A DNA stretch of 64,000 nt from JBJXGE01 sp046154185 (GTDB lineage: Bacteria > Planctomycetota > UBA8108 > UBA1146 > JAJFFE01). The notes under the pieces were generated by a model. The model made no database searches. It saw only the letters and a program-made list of their open reading frames with translations, and was not told the DNA's origin. A program made the position numbers and the translations under genes. Shown piece by piece: positions 53,370-62,044 of the stretch (within the stretch, counting starts at the first letter, position 1; each line of letters begins with the position of its first letter). Location: contig JBJXGE010000032.1 of the NCBI GenBank assembly GCA_046154185.1, positions 124,001 to 188,000 of the forward strand, written 5' to 3'.

Positions 53370-54182
53370 ATGCCGCTCCGCCTCTTCCTGCAAATTCTTG
53401 CGATCGAGACCAAGAAGGCGGTGAGTTACCGCATGGACTTCTGGCTCGGCGCCGTGGGCAGCCTACTCGCCGGCATTGGCGTGCCGTATTTCACTTGGCA
53501 AGCGATCTACGCGGCACGCGGCACGCCGCTGCTCGGCGGTTACACCTTCGCCGGTATGGTCGCGTACGCAATCGCCTGCACGCTCATCATCAAAGTCGTG
53601 CGCGGCTCCGACCTGACGCTCGGCATCGCCAACGACATCTACGACGGCACCCTCAACCGTTACTTGGTGTATCCCGCCGGCTACCTGCGCTTCAAATTTG
53701 CGCAACAGTGCGGAGTCCTGACACCGTCGCTGCTGCAACTCGCGCTCGTGGGCGGAGCGTTTCTCCTCGTGCTGCCGCAGCCGGCCGATCTCGCCATCAC
53801 GCCGACCAGCGTCGCCCAGGCGCTCTTGTCGATGGCAGCCGCCAACGTGCTCCACTTTCTCATCTGCTATCCCGTGCAACTCGTGGCTTTTTGGGCCGAC
53901 AACGTTTGGAGTCTCATCGTCATGTTGAGATTCATCTCGTCGCTGCTCGGAGGCGGCCTGATTCCGCTCGAACTCTTCGGCGCCGAAGCGCGGGAATGGC
54001 TGGGCTACTTACCCTTTGCCCACTTGTACTGGACGCCGGTCAGCGCACTACTCGGCAAGCTGACGATGGCGGAATGGCTCGCCAGTCTGGCGACGACCGG
54101 ACTGTGGTGCCTCGCTTGCGCACTCGTGGGCCGAGTGCTCTGGCGACGCGGACAGCTTCAGTACAGCGGAATAGGCATGTGA
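53370..54182 (+). CDS. ABC-2 type exporter permease (first)
   Basis: Integral membrane protein of 270 aa with about six hydrophobic segments (ETKKAVSYRMDFWLGAVGSL at the N-terminus, then YTFAGMVAYAIACTLIIKVV, HFLICYPVQLVAFWADN and others). The cytosolic segment VVRGSDLTLGIANDIYDGTL and the general plan match the COG4587 ABC-2 permease subfamily. It begins 6 bp after the ATPase gene, and its TGA overlaps the ATG of the second permease. Confidence 0.87.
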   Translation: MPLRLFLQILAIETKKAVSYRMDFWLGAVGSLLAGIGVPYFTWQAIYAARGTPLLGGYTFAGMVAYAIACTLIIKVVRGSDLTLGIANDIYDGTLNRYLVYPAGYLRFKFAQQCGVLTPSLLQLALVGGAFLLVLPQPADLAITPTSVAQALLSMAAANVLHFLICYPVQLVAFWADNVWSLIVMLRFISSLLGGGLIPLELFGAEAREWLGYLPFAHLYWTPVSALLGKLTMAEWLASLATTGLWCLACALVGRVLWRRGQLQYSGIGM

Positions 54183-54970
54183 TGCTGAGGTATCTGCGCC
54201 TCTACGGTTGCTTCGTGCGATTCTCGTTCAGTCGCGCGCTGCAGTTTCGGCTCGACTTCTTCTTTCGCGTCGTCATGGACTGCATGTTCTACGCGATGCA
54301 TCTCGGGTTCTTCGCAATTCTCTACGGCCATGTCGCGGAACTCGGTGGTTTCGATCGCCACCAAACGATGATTTTCTGCGCCGGCTTCTTCTTCGTCGAT
54401 GCCCTGCACATGACGATTTTCTCGAACAACATGTGGCATCTGCCGTCACTGATCAATCAGGGCGATCTCGATTACTACCTCGTGCGACCAGCGGCGACAT
54501 TGTTCTTCGTGTCGCTGCAAGAGTTCGCTGCCAACTCGTTCTTGAATTTGTTGATCACGGCGGGAATTCTGGTCTGGGCCATCGCCACCTATCCGAGTCC
54601 GCTGACGACGATCGAGATCGCCGGCTTCGTCGTGTTGCTCGTGCTCGGCACGCTGCTCTATTGGAGTTTGTACATGCTCTGCATCTTGCCGGTGTTTTGG
54701 TTGCACAGCGCGCAAGGAATCAAGAACTTCTTTTTCAGCATCGAGCAATTCACGCAGCGACCGCATCGCATCTACACGGGCTGGGCCGGTCGCCTGTTGC
54801 GCAGCGTCTTGCCCTTCGCCATGGTCGCGTCTTATCAGTCGTATTTGCTGCTACGCGGGTGGGACTGGCGCGCGCTGGCGGAACTCATCGGCGTCGTCGC
54901 GATCTTCTTTGCGCTGGTATTAGGCGTCTGGTCGCGGGGCTTACGGGTCTACGCATCAGCGTCTTCTTAA
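54182..54970 (+). CDS. ABC-2 type exporter permease (second)
   Basis: 262-aa integral membrane protein with ~6 helices, starting MLRYLRLYGCFVRFSFSRAL, with SNNMWHLPSLINQGDLDYYL and the conserved LVRPAATLFFVSLQEFAA region typical of COG3694-like permeases. It shares bases with the stop of the first permease (TGATG). Together with that and the ATPase it forms a complete exporter. Confidence 0.88.
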   Translation: MLRYLRLYGCFVRFSFSRALQFRLDFFFRVVMDCMFYAMHLGFFAILYGHVAELGGFDRHQTMIFCAGFFFVDALHMTIFSNNMWHLPSLINQGDLDYYLVRPAATLFFVSLQEFAANSFLNLLITAGILVWAIATYPSPLTTIEIAGFVVLLVLGTLLYWSLYMLCILPVFWLHSAQGIKNFFFSIEQFTQRPHRIYTGWAGRLLRSVLPFAMVASYQSYLLLRGWDWRALAELIGVVAIFFALVLGVWSRGLRVYASASS

Positions 54971-55255
54971 AGACAGGATATTTAAGGCTTTGGAACGCGA
55001 CGCGCGGCCGGCGCTGGGGGCCGGCGATGCGCCCACCGTGGTCGGCGTCCCGCCGTCGATTGACCGCACCTCGGTGCGGCGACACGACCTTCCGCGCTCG
55101 GACGCCGAGCGCATCCACACGCGATCATCGTTGCCTCCCTTGCATAAACTACTCCGCCGAATATTGTGGCGGCCAGCGTGGGTCTTGGACGGTCTTCGAC
55201 ACGCAGTTGGCCGACAGGATTGACTCGGGAAGTTCAGCGCGAGAGGAAGGCCGAA
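54971..55255. other. Intergenic stretch between exporter operon and peroxiredoxin gene
   Basis: 285 bp with a small CCGCAC/GTGCGG hairpin at 55066-55081, but no T-tract. It must hold the peroxiredoxin promoter; nothing else was recognised. Confidence 0.5.
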
Positions 55256-56176
55256 ATGGCCAAGGCGAAGAAAAAAACCGCGAAATCCAATGCCGGCAAA
55301 GCCGCCAAAAAGCAGGCTCCCAGCAAGAAAAAGCCGACCGCCAAAAAGAGCGCGACCAAAAAGTCAGCGGCGTCCTCGGCGAAGACCTCGAAGAAAGCCG
55401 GCAAGAAACCGACCGGTACTAAGAAGAAAGTCGCCCCGAAGAAGCTCACCACCAAAAAAGTCGCCGCCAAAAAAACGGCGAAGAAACCGGCCAAGCCGAA
55501 AGCCAACTTGAAGGCGAAGACGACACGGCAGACAGGTCGTAGCGCGCCGGTGACGACGTCGGACAGCCTACTCATCGCCGCGAGCTCGAGGCAGCCGGCT
55601 GCCGTCGCGCTCGCGCCGGAGCTGCACTCCGCGGTCGGCCGCCAACTCCCGGCGCTGACGCTCAACAATCAACGCGGCGAGGCAGTGCACTTGCACGACC
55701 TCGCACAGCGCGCGGGCCGACTCGTCCTCTACTTCTATCCAAAAGATGACACCCCAGGATGTACGACCGAAGCTTGCGACTTTCGCGATCAGCACAGTCG
55801 CGTGCTCGCGACGGGTGCGATGATCGTTGGCGTGAGTCCGGACGATACCGAGAGCCACGCGAGCTTCGCTGGCAAATATCAGTTGCGTTTCGATTTGCTT
55901 GCGGACACCCAACATGAGCTCGCCGACGCGCTGGGAGTCTGGAAATTGAAGGAATTTAGCGGTCGACAATTTCATGGCGTGGAGCGAGCGACGTTTATCG
56001 TCGATCAGGACGCTCGCGTTCTCAGAGGCTGGCAACCGGTCAAGGTGGACGGCCATGTGCAGCAAATCGTCGACGAGTTGGAGCGTCTGCCAATGACCTC
56101 GGGCGAAACAGCACTCGCGACAGCGAGCGCCGGCGGCGGAAACGGCGACGCGTTGAACGATTTCTTCAAGACGTAA
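55256..56176 (+). CDS. Bcp-type peroxiredoxin with histone H1-like lysine-rich N-terminus
   Basis: 306-aa protein. Residues 1-~95 are a Lys/Ala/Pro repeat tail (MAKAKKKTAKSNAGKAAKKQ...) like eukaryotic H1 C-terminal tails and bacterial H1-like proteins, which bind DNA without a fixed fold. Residues ~140-290 form a thiol peroxidase of the Bcp/PrxQ type: VLYFYPKDDTPGCTTEACDF, where the Cys of TPGCT is the peroxidatic residue, then GVSPDDTESHASFAGKYQLR and RATFIVDQDARVLRGWQPV. The second Cys at +5 (Bcp type) is replaced here by Ala-Cys order TEAC, which keeps a resolving Cys. GAGAGGAAGG precedes ATG 55256. A DNA-tethered peroxidase would guard the nucleoid (inference). Confidence 0.9.
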   Translation: MAKAKKKTAKSNAGKAAKKQAPSKKKPTAKKSATKKSAASSAKTSKKAGKKPTGTKKKVAPKKLTTKKVAAKKTAKKPAKPKANLKAKTTRQTGRSAPVTTSDSLLIAASSRQPAAVALAPELHSAVGRQLPALTLNNQRGEAVHLHDLAQRAGRLVLYFYPKDDTPGCTTEACDFRDQHSRVLATGAMIVGVSPDDTESHASFAGKYQLRFDLLADTQHELADALGVWKLKEFSGRQFHGVERATFIVDQDARVLRGWQPVKVDGHVQQIVDELERLPMTSGETALATASAGGGNGDALNDFFKT

Positions 56177-56254
56177 CTCCCTGCGCACGTTCGGGAGCTG
56201 GACCAGCCGGAGTATGGTTTGCGGTCCAGCTCGCTATTGAGAGAGCGACCCCCC

Positions 56255-56476
56255 GTGCTCGGCATCGTGACGCGGATCCTCGTTGTCGTCCTCATCGTGG
56301 CGACGATTGCCTATTGCCTGCAAAGGGCAAACCGGTCGCGCTTCAAGTGTCGCACGTGTCGCCACCGCCGCGTTCTCTATGACAACGGCGTCCGCTGCGG
56401 TTTCGGCGCCAAAGAAGTTTTCAAGAACGCCGTCCACATTGAAAACTGTCCGGATCACTCACGAGGAAAACCCTAG
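56255..56476 (+). CDS. Small membrane protein with cysteine-rich tail
   Basis: About 73 aa, from GTG 56255. One N-terminal transmembrane helix (TRILVVVLIVATIAYCLQRA), then a basic C-terminal part with CRTCRHRR and later cysteines VRCGFGAKE and ENCPDH, a likely zinc-binding arrangement. A TTG at 56219 is an alternative start. Function unknown. The open frame and codon use look real, but it is short. Confidence 0.55.
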   Translation: MLGIVTRILVVVLIVATIAYCLQRANRSRFKCRTCRHRRVLYDNGVRCGFGAKEVFKNAVHIENCPDHSRGKP

Positions 56477-56487
56477 GAGTTCCCGCG

Positions 56488-56854
56488 ATGCTCAGTCTTT
56501 TCTCGCGCGGCAGTTTTCCCTGTCGCATCGTGCCATGTCTCATGGTGACGATCGTCATCGCGTGCAACGCTCGGTGCAGCGGGCCGCATGGGAGCCGTTT
56601 GATCGAAAGTCAGGAACGAGCTGAAGCGCCCGGACCGCAGCGCGTGACTCTGGCTACGCTGATCGAAGAGCTCGTCGATCTCGCTGGGCCCGGCGCCGTC
56701 GTGCGGTTTCGCCCCCAGCGAAGAGATCGAACTCGGACGCGCCGATCTCGAGCGCGGCGAGAATCGACTCACGATTGAGATCGTCGGTGCGAATCCATCG
56801 GCGCTCGATGGCTTCATGTTTGGAATCGACTATCTGCGGGTTGCCACGGATTGA
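56488..56854 (+). pseudogene. Broken secreted-protein gene (frameshift or internal deletion)
   Basis: ATG 56488 with a good AGGAG site starts a protein with a hydrophobic Cys-ending signal (IVPCLMVTIVIACNARCSG) and then VTLATLIEELVDLAGPGAVV, resembling the start of a DUF2961-type protein. Near 56710, around a run of five C, the sensible reading moves one frame: SEEIELGRADLERGENRLTI and SALDGFMFGIDYLRVATD, ending in TGA at 56852-56854. The second part resembles the C-terminal carbohydrate-binding-like end of such planctomycete proteins. In the first frame the sequence turns Arg-rich and stops at 56778. Either one base was gained in the C-run or a larger internal deletion joined the ends; a sequencing error is also possible. 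Confidence 0.5.
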
Positions 56855-56859
56855 AGGAA

Positions 56860-56892
56860 AACAAAAAACTGCTGGGCCTGCAAGGCCCACAG
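56860..56892 (-). terminator. Intrinsic terminator of the selenoprotein-candidate operon
   Basis: Read on the minus strand: TGGGCCT (56889-56883) pairs with AGGCCCA (56879-56873) around a 3-nt loop, with CTG/CAG flanking pairs, then GCAGTTTTTTGTTTTC. It lies 64 bp after the gene that stops at 56956. Confidence 0.85.
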
Positions 56893-56899
56893 ATTAAAG

Positions 56900-56933
56900 C
56901 CCAGGGTTGGCCGGTCTGCCGGCCTACCCTGGG
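56900..56933. repeat. 15-bp inverted repeat between convergent genes
   Basis: CCCAGGGTTGGCCGG (56900-56914) and CCGGCCTACCCTGGG (56919-56933) pair with one mismatch around a 4-nt loop TCTG. There is no T-run; together with the neighbouring terminator it insulates the convergent genes. Confidence 0.6.
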
Positions 56934-56955
56934 TCTATCGCATGCGAGAAATTAC

Positions 56956-58575
56956 TTATTGCGGCGCGAGCATTTTCTCGAGGGTCGCCTTGAGTTCTTT
57001 TTGACCGCCTTCGCCAAACCCGACGTCGAACGAGACGACTTTGCCTTCGCGGTCGAGCCAGAAGCTGGTCGGGTAACCGCGCACGCCGTAGCTTTCGCTC
57101 GCGGTCTTGCCGCCCATGAGCACGATCGGATGCGTGAGCTTCTTCTTGTCGACGAACCGTTTCACTTGCTCGGCCGATTCGTCGTAGCCGTTGACGGCGA
57201 GCACCGAAAAACCACGCGTCTTGAACTCTTCATGCAGTGCCGTTAAGTGCGGAGCCTCCGCACGACAAGGCCCTCAGCCAACCCCCCAAAACGTCAGGAG
57301 CACGACCTTGCCTTTGAAACTCGCCAGGCTGACCGGTTGGCCATCGAGTCCGTTGAGCGTGAAATCGGGCGCCGGCTGGCCGACGAGTTTCTGCAATTTC
57401 TCATCGCCGCCCGCATCACCCTTCATCCAAGCGGCGAACTCTTCGGCTTGCGCGACGAGCGCCTGCGCGACATCGTCGAGACCGGCGCGCGGAAAACGCT
57501 TCGCAAAGTCCGCAGCGACTGCCTGCATTTTCGCGACGTCTTGCATGTTTTCGTTCGCGTAGTGGAGCACATTGAGCGCGCCGTCGAGCTCCGCCAGGTA
57601 GTCGTCTGGCAGCTTGTTGCAGGCGACCTCCCGCAGCTCGACTTCGCGTTCCATACGGTATTGCGCGCCGACACCAATCTGAGTCATCGAGCGAAACGCG
57701 ACGACGCGTCCCTGGTCGAGATTGATTTCAAAACGCTCGTTAAATTGAAGGAGCTGCGGGTTCTCGGGTTCGAATTCGTCGCCGTCCACCTCGCTAGCGG
57801 CGGGCGCAGCTTGGCCGTCGGCGGGTTTCTCCGCCGGCTGCGGCGGTTCCGCTTGGAGGTCTTTCTTGGCCTCGCCCTGCTCACCGGCGCCGGACTCTGG
57901 GTTTTCCGGCGCCGCTTCGGCCGGTTCCGGCCCACCCATTTTGAGCTCGATCGGCAACGGTCCAACCGCCTCGATGGTCACCTCGGCGACGCGCTCACCC
58001 GCCGCGTTCTTCGCGTGCGCAACAGTGATGCGCTGCTCGATGTCATTCCGGATGCCGAAGAACTCGAACGCCCGCTTCACTTGCGTCGTCCCAGGCGTAC
58101 CCATCATCGTTGTGTCGAGTTCCGGAAACGGCGGTACTACCTCGCCGGGCCCGCCAATCATCATCGCCGGCTGTGCACCGGCCGGCAGCGCTTTGGTCTC
58201 GGGTTGAAATCGATTCCGCGCCAGCTCCTTGACCAAGATCGCGGCGCTCGGGCGCACGCGAAACATGTCGTTCGAACCGCTCTTGAGCTGATGCCGCACG
58301 ACCCACCCGAGGCGCAGTTTTCCGTCGGCCGCTTGCGAGAGCACTTGCAGCTTCGCCGCGACGTCGCTCTCCATGACCTGTGGCTCTGACTGCGGCTCGC
58401 CTATGCCGCTGAACGCCATGCGGCTCTTGCCTTGATACTCGATCTCCGTACCAACCGGGAGTCGCACCCAGTCCTTCACGCCATCGGCTGTTGCGTTGCG
58501 AGCGAGGGCTGCAAGACCTAGCGGCAGCACGACGACGCCAAGAACAATCAGCCAAGCTCGCCAAGTCCTCTGCAT
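56956..58575 (-). CDS. TlpA-like thioredoxin, probable selenoprotein (UGPC motif)
   Basis: 539 codons with one in-frame TGA (57276-57274) at codon 434. N-terminal signal peptide (WLIVLGVVVLPLGLAALA), then a ~370-residue region I do not recognise (with a Pro/Glu-rich linker), then a TlpA/AhpC-TSA thioredoxin domain from ~400: PAPDFTLNGLDGQPVSLASF, FKGKVVLLTFWGVG, TGA, GPCRAEAPHLTALHEEF. The TGA stands exactly where the first Cys of the CGPC motif belongs, so the active site reads U434-G-P-C437. After it the fold is complete, with the cis-Pro segment YGVRGYPTSFWLDREGKVVS. A stem-loop follows at 57247-57263. ATG 58575 has GGAG 7 nt upstream. The gene follows icmF by 31 bp. Probable role: extracytoplasmic thiol-disulfide or peroxide reduction. 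Confidence 0.85.
57247..57263 (-). promoter_or_regulatory. Candidate bacterial SECIS element downstream of UGA434
   Basis: On the minus strand, GTGCGGA-GGC-TCCGCAC forms a perfect 7-bp stem with a GGC triloop. Ten bases separate it from the TGA (57274), so the loop starts at +18. Bacterial SECIS elements require the loop 16-37 nt after UGA and a G in its first two positions; both hold. The apical part (AGGCU) is similar to AGGUCU in E. coli fdhF. Confidence 0.75.
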
Positions 58576-58606
58576 TCCATCTCCATTCTTGCGAAGGCGT
58601 CGGCCC

Positions 58607-61600
58607 TCACATGTTGCGCCGGTACTGACCACCCACTTCGTAGAGCGCGTGCGTCATCTGGCCGAGACTTGCGACGCGCACGGTATTCATGAGTTCGGCG
58701 AAAATGTTGCCGCCGTGGGCCGCGACTTCCTGCAAGCGCTTGAGCGCCGCAGGCGCCGCCGCCGCGTGGCGCGCTTGAAATGCGCGCAGCTCCGCAATGC
58801 GTTGAGTTTTGATCTCTGGCGCACAACGGCGCAATTCGACCTCCCGCGGCTCGCTCGCGCCCGCGTCATCGCGCGTGAAGGTGTTCACGCCGATGACCGG
58901 CAGCTCGCCTGAGTGTTTCTTCGTTTCGTAGAGCAGCGACTCGTCTTGAATCTTGCCGCGTTGATATTGCCGCTCCATCGCGCCGATCACGCCGCCGCGA
59001 TCATTCAGCCGCAAGAACTCCTCGAGCACGGCTTCTTCCACGAGCTCCGTCAGCTCCTCGACGATGTAGGCGCCTTGCAGCGGATTGTCATTCCTCGCGA
59101 TCCCAAACTCGCGCGCAATGATGAGCTGAATCGCCATTGCGCGACGTACGGATCCCTCCGTCGGCGTCGTGATCGCTTCGTCGTAAGCGTTCGTGTGCAG
59201 CGAATTGCAGCTATCGTAGTAGGCAGTGAGCGCCTGTAACGTCGTGCGAATGTCATTGAAGTCGATCTCCATGGCGTGCAACGAGCGGCCGGAGGTTTGA
59301 ATATGGTATTTGAGCTTCTGCGAGCGCGCGTTGGCGTGATAGACGTCGCGCATCGCCACGGCCCAGATGCGGCGCGCGACGCGGCCCATAACTGAGTACT
59401 CCGCATCGAGCCCGTTCGAAAAAAAGAACGACAGATTCGGCGCGAAGTCGTCGATGTGCATGCCGCGGGCGAGATAGTACTCGACATACGTGAGCCCGTT
59501 CGCCAGCGTGAATGCGAGCTGCGTGATGGGATTTGCGCCCGCCTCCGCTATGTGGTACCCGCTGATCGAGACCGAGTAATAATTGCGGATCTGTTGCTCA
59601 ATGAAAACCTGCTGCATATCGCCCATCATGCGGAGCGCAAACTCCGTGGAGAATATGCAGGTGTTTTGCGCCTGATCCTCCTTCAGGATGTCGGCCTGCA
59701 CGGTCCCACGCACCGTCGCAACCGTTTGGGCGCGGATCGCCGCCAGCTCGTCGGTGTTCGGTGCGCGGTGCGTGCGCCGCGTGAAGACTTCGACTTGCTG
59801 ATCAATGGCGGCGTTGAAAAACATGGCAAGGATGATCGGCGCCGGTCCGTTGATGGTCATCGACACCGAGGTGCTCGGGTGGCACAGGTCGAAACCTTGA
59901 TACAACTTCTTCATGTCGTCGAGCGTGCAGATGCTGACGCCGCTCTCGCCGACTTTGCCATAAATATCCGGGCGTTCGGCCGGGTCTTCACCGTAGAGCG
60001 TCACGCTATCGAAGGCGGTCGAGAGCCGCTTCGAAGGCTCACCGCGACACAAATAATGAAAACGCGCGTTGGTCTGCTCCGGTGGGCCTTCGCCCGCGAA
60101 CATGCGCTTCGGATCCTCATCACGCCGCCGGAACGGAAAGACGCCGCCCGTGAAGGGAAAGTCCCCCGGGAGATTCTCGAGCATGAGAAACCGCAGCAGC
60201 TCCGCCTTCGATTCAAAGCGAGGTAGCGCTATGCGCGAGAGTTTGCTGCCGGCGAGCGTGACGGTCTTGAGTGGCTCGCGCCTTTCCTCGTCGCGGATCT
60301 TATAGACCAGCTCATCGGCGCAGTACGCGTTGCGCCGCGCCGGCCATGATTCGAGCAACTGGCGCGCGTCGGGCGCGAGCTCGATGTTCTGGGCGCGCGC
60401 GCGGAGGCGCGCCGCCGCGTCTGCGCCGCCCGGCTCGGCGCCGACCAGTTCGGCGCTGCGTTCGAGCGCTTCGAGGTCGCGCGCGCGCTCAACTTCCAGC
60501 GTGACGCGCTGTTTGTAGCCACGCACTGCGCGCACGATCTCGAGCAAATAATTGCTGCGCTGCGCCGGAATGATGCTCGCTCGCTCGACGACTTGATGGG
60601 TTGCGACCGCCGCGGGCATTTGCCAACCTGGGACATCGCGCGCTCGTGCCCACGTCTCGAGCTCCTGCAACAGTCGCTGATAAAACCGTTCTACACCCGG
60701 ATCATTGAAGTGGCTCGCAACGGTCCCGTAAACCGGTAGGTCGTCGTCGCGCACCGAGCCGTCGAACAGTTTCCGGCTGCGTCGATACTGTTTGCGTACG
60801 TCGCGCAGCGCATCTTCGCTACCGCGCTTGTCGAACTTGTTGAGTGCGATGAGATGCGCATAGTCGATCATGTCGATTTTCTCGAGCTGGGTGCTTGCAC
60901 CGTAGTCGCCCGTCATCACGTAAATCGCTACGTCGGAGATATCGGCGATCTGAGAATCGCCTTGGCCAATACCGGAAGTCTCAACGAGCACCAAATCGAA
61001 ACCATCGTTTTTCAGAACTTGTAGCGCACTGCGAATTGCGGCCGGCAACGCCGCACCGCTCTGACGCGTTGCGAGCGAGCGCATAAAAACGCGCGGGTGA
61101 TGCACCGAGTTCATGCGAATGCGATCGCCGAGCAGCGCGCCGCCGGTGCGCCGCTTGGTGGGATCGGCGGAGATGATGGCGAACCGACGGTTCGGAAAAT
61201 CGGCGAGGAGTCGCCGTAAAATCTCGTCGGTGAGTGACGACTTGCCGGCACCGCCGGTGCCGGTGATGCCGACGACCGGGATTGGCGCGCCGGGCGTCGC
61301 GGTCGCAGGCGCCGTGGTGGCTTGTTCTTCGACTTCGGTGATGCGACACGGCAGCGAGCCGTTCCGTTGCGCGCGGAGTTCGCCACCGCGCTGGCGCTTC
61401 ACCCGCTCGAGCATGTCCTGAATCATCCCGTGCAAGCCGAGTCGCCGCCCATCCTCCGGTGAATAGATGCGATCGATCCCATATTGCTCCAACGCGCGAA
61501 TCTCAACCGGCACGATCACGCCGCCGCCGCCGCCGAAGATGCGAATCCACGGCGCGCGCTTCTCTCGCAGCAAATCGTGCATGTAACGAAAAAACTCGTT

Positions 61601-61804
61601 ATGGCCGCCTTGATACGACGACACCGCTATCGCGTCGGCGTCTTCTTGCACGGCGGTATCGACGATCTCTTCGGCGGATCGATTGTGTCCAAGGTGGATC
61701 ACTTCGGCGCCGGCGTCGAGTAAGACGCGGCGCATCACATTGATCGAGGCATCGTGACCGTCGTAGAGTGATGCAGCCGTGACAAATCGTGAGGGGCGTA
61801 CCAT
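58607..61804 (-). CDS. icmF: Fused isobutyryl-CoA mutase / G-protein (IcmF)
   Basis: 1065-aa adenosylcobalamin-dependent acyl-CoA mutase fused to its own G-protein chaperone; interconverts isobutyryl-CoA and butyryl-CoA. N-terminal B12 domain with AASLYDGHDASINVMRRVLL (cobalamin ligand His), the GTPase domain with P-loop GITGTGGAGKSSLTDEILR near residue 179 and DRIRMNSVHHPRVFMRSLAT, then the mutase barrel containing LCHPSTSVSMTINGPAPIIL, GYHIAEAGANPITQLAFTLA and NSLHTNAYDEAITTPTEGSV. Length and order match IcmF. The start at ATG 61804 precedes the B12 motif by a normal distance. It works with the branched-chain acyl-CoA enzymes elsewhere in the window. The selenoprotein candidate follows it in the same transcript. 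Confidence 0.94.
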   Translation of the reverse strand: MVRPSRFVTAASLYDGHDASINVMRRVLLDAGAEVIHLGHNRSAEEIVDTAVQEDADAIAVSSYQGGHNEFFRYMHDLLREKRAPWIRIFGGGGGVIVPVEIRALEQYGIDRIYSPEDGRRLGLHGMIQDMLERVKRQRGGELRAQRNGSLPCRITEVEEQATTAPATATPGAPIPVVGITGTGGAGKSSLTDEILRRLLADFPNRRFAIISADPTKRRTGGALLGDRIRMNSVHHPRVFMRSLATRQSGAALPAAIRSALQVLKNDGFDLVLVETSGIGQGDSQIADISDVAIYVMTGDYGASTQLEKIDMIDYAHLIALNKFDKRGSEDALRDVRKQYRRSRKLFDGSVRDDDLPVYGTVASHFNDPGVERFYQRLLQELETWARARDVPGWQMPAAVATHQVVERASIIPAQRSNYLLEIVRAVRGYKQRVTLEVERARDLEALERSAELVGAEPGGADAAARLRARAQNIELAPDARQLLESWPARRNAYCADELVYKIRDEERREPLKTVTLAGSKLSRIALPRFESKAELLRFLMLENLPGDFPFTGGVFPFRRRDEDPKRMFAGEGPPEQTNARFHYLCRGEPSKRLSTAFDSVTLYGEDPAERPDIYGKVGESGVSICTLDDMKKLYQGFDLCHPSTSVSMTINGPAPIILAMFFNAAIDQQVEVFTRRTHRAPNTDELAAIRAQTVATVRGTVQADILKEDQAQNTCIFSTEFALRMMGDMQQVFIEQQIRNYYSVSISGYHIAEAGANPITQLAFTLANGLTYVEYYLARGMHIDDFAPNLSFFFSNGLDAEYSVMGRVARRIWAVAMRDVYHANARSQKLKYHIQTSGRSLHAMEIDFNDIRTTLQALTAYYDSCNSLHTNAYDEAITTPTEGSVRRAMAIQLIIAREFGIARNDNPLQGAYIVEELTELVEEAVLEEFLRLNDRGGVIGAMERQYQRGKIQDESLLYETKKHSGELPVIGVNTFTRDDAGASEPREVELRRCAPEIKTQRIAELRAFQARHAAAAPAALKRLQEVAAHGGNIFAELMNTVRVASLGQMTHALYEVGGQYRRNM

Positions 61805-62044
61805 GAGAGTTTCATTCCCGGAGAACCCGCGGAGCGGCGGCCCAAGTCGTGAACCGAACGCAGAATATCCGCTGGTGGCGGACAAAACTCAAGTCGATTG
61901 ATGTGTCGTGCGACGCAAATGACGAATCCATGACGCAAACCGGCATAATGGGCAACGTCTCGCGCGCCGAACCGTTCGCGCACTCCCTCGTTGCGCCGCT
62001 GGTTCGCGACCGCTGCTTGAGGATGAAATGAAGGGAGCTTTGTG

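Noticed and set aside
57204..57276. Simple pseudogene or sequencing-error explanation for the TlpA-like gene
   Set aside because: The stop coincides with the catalytic Cys codon and everything downstream is intact, with a SECIS-like stem; Sec is the simpler reading.
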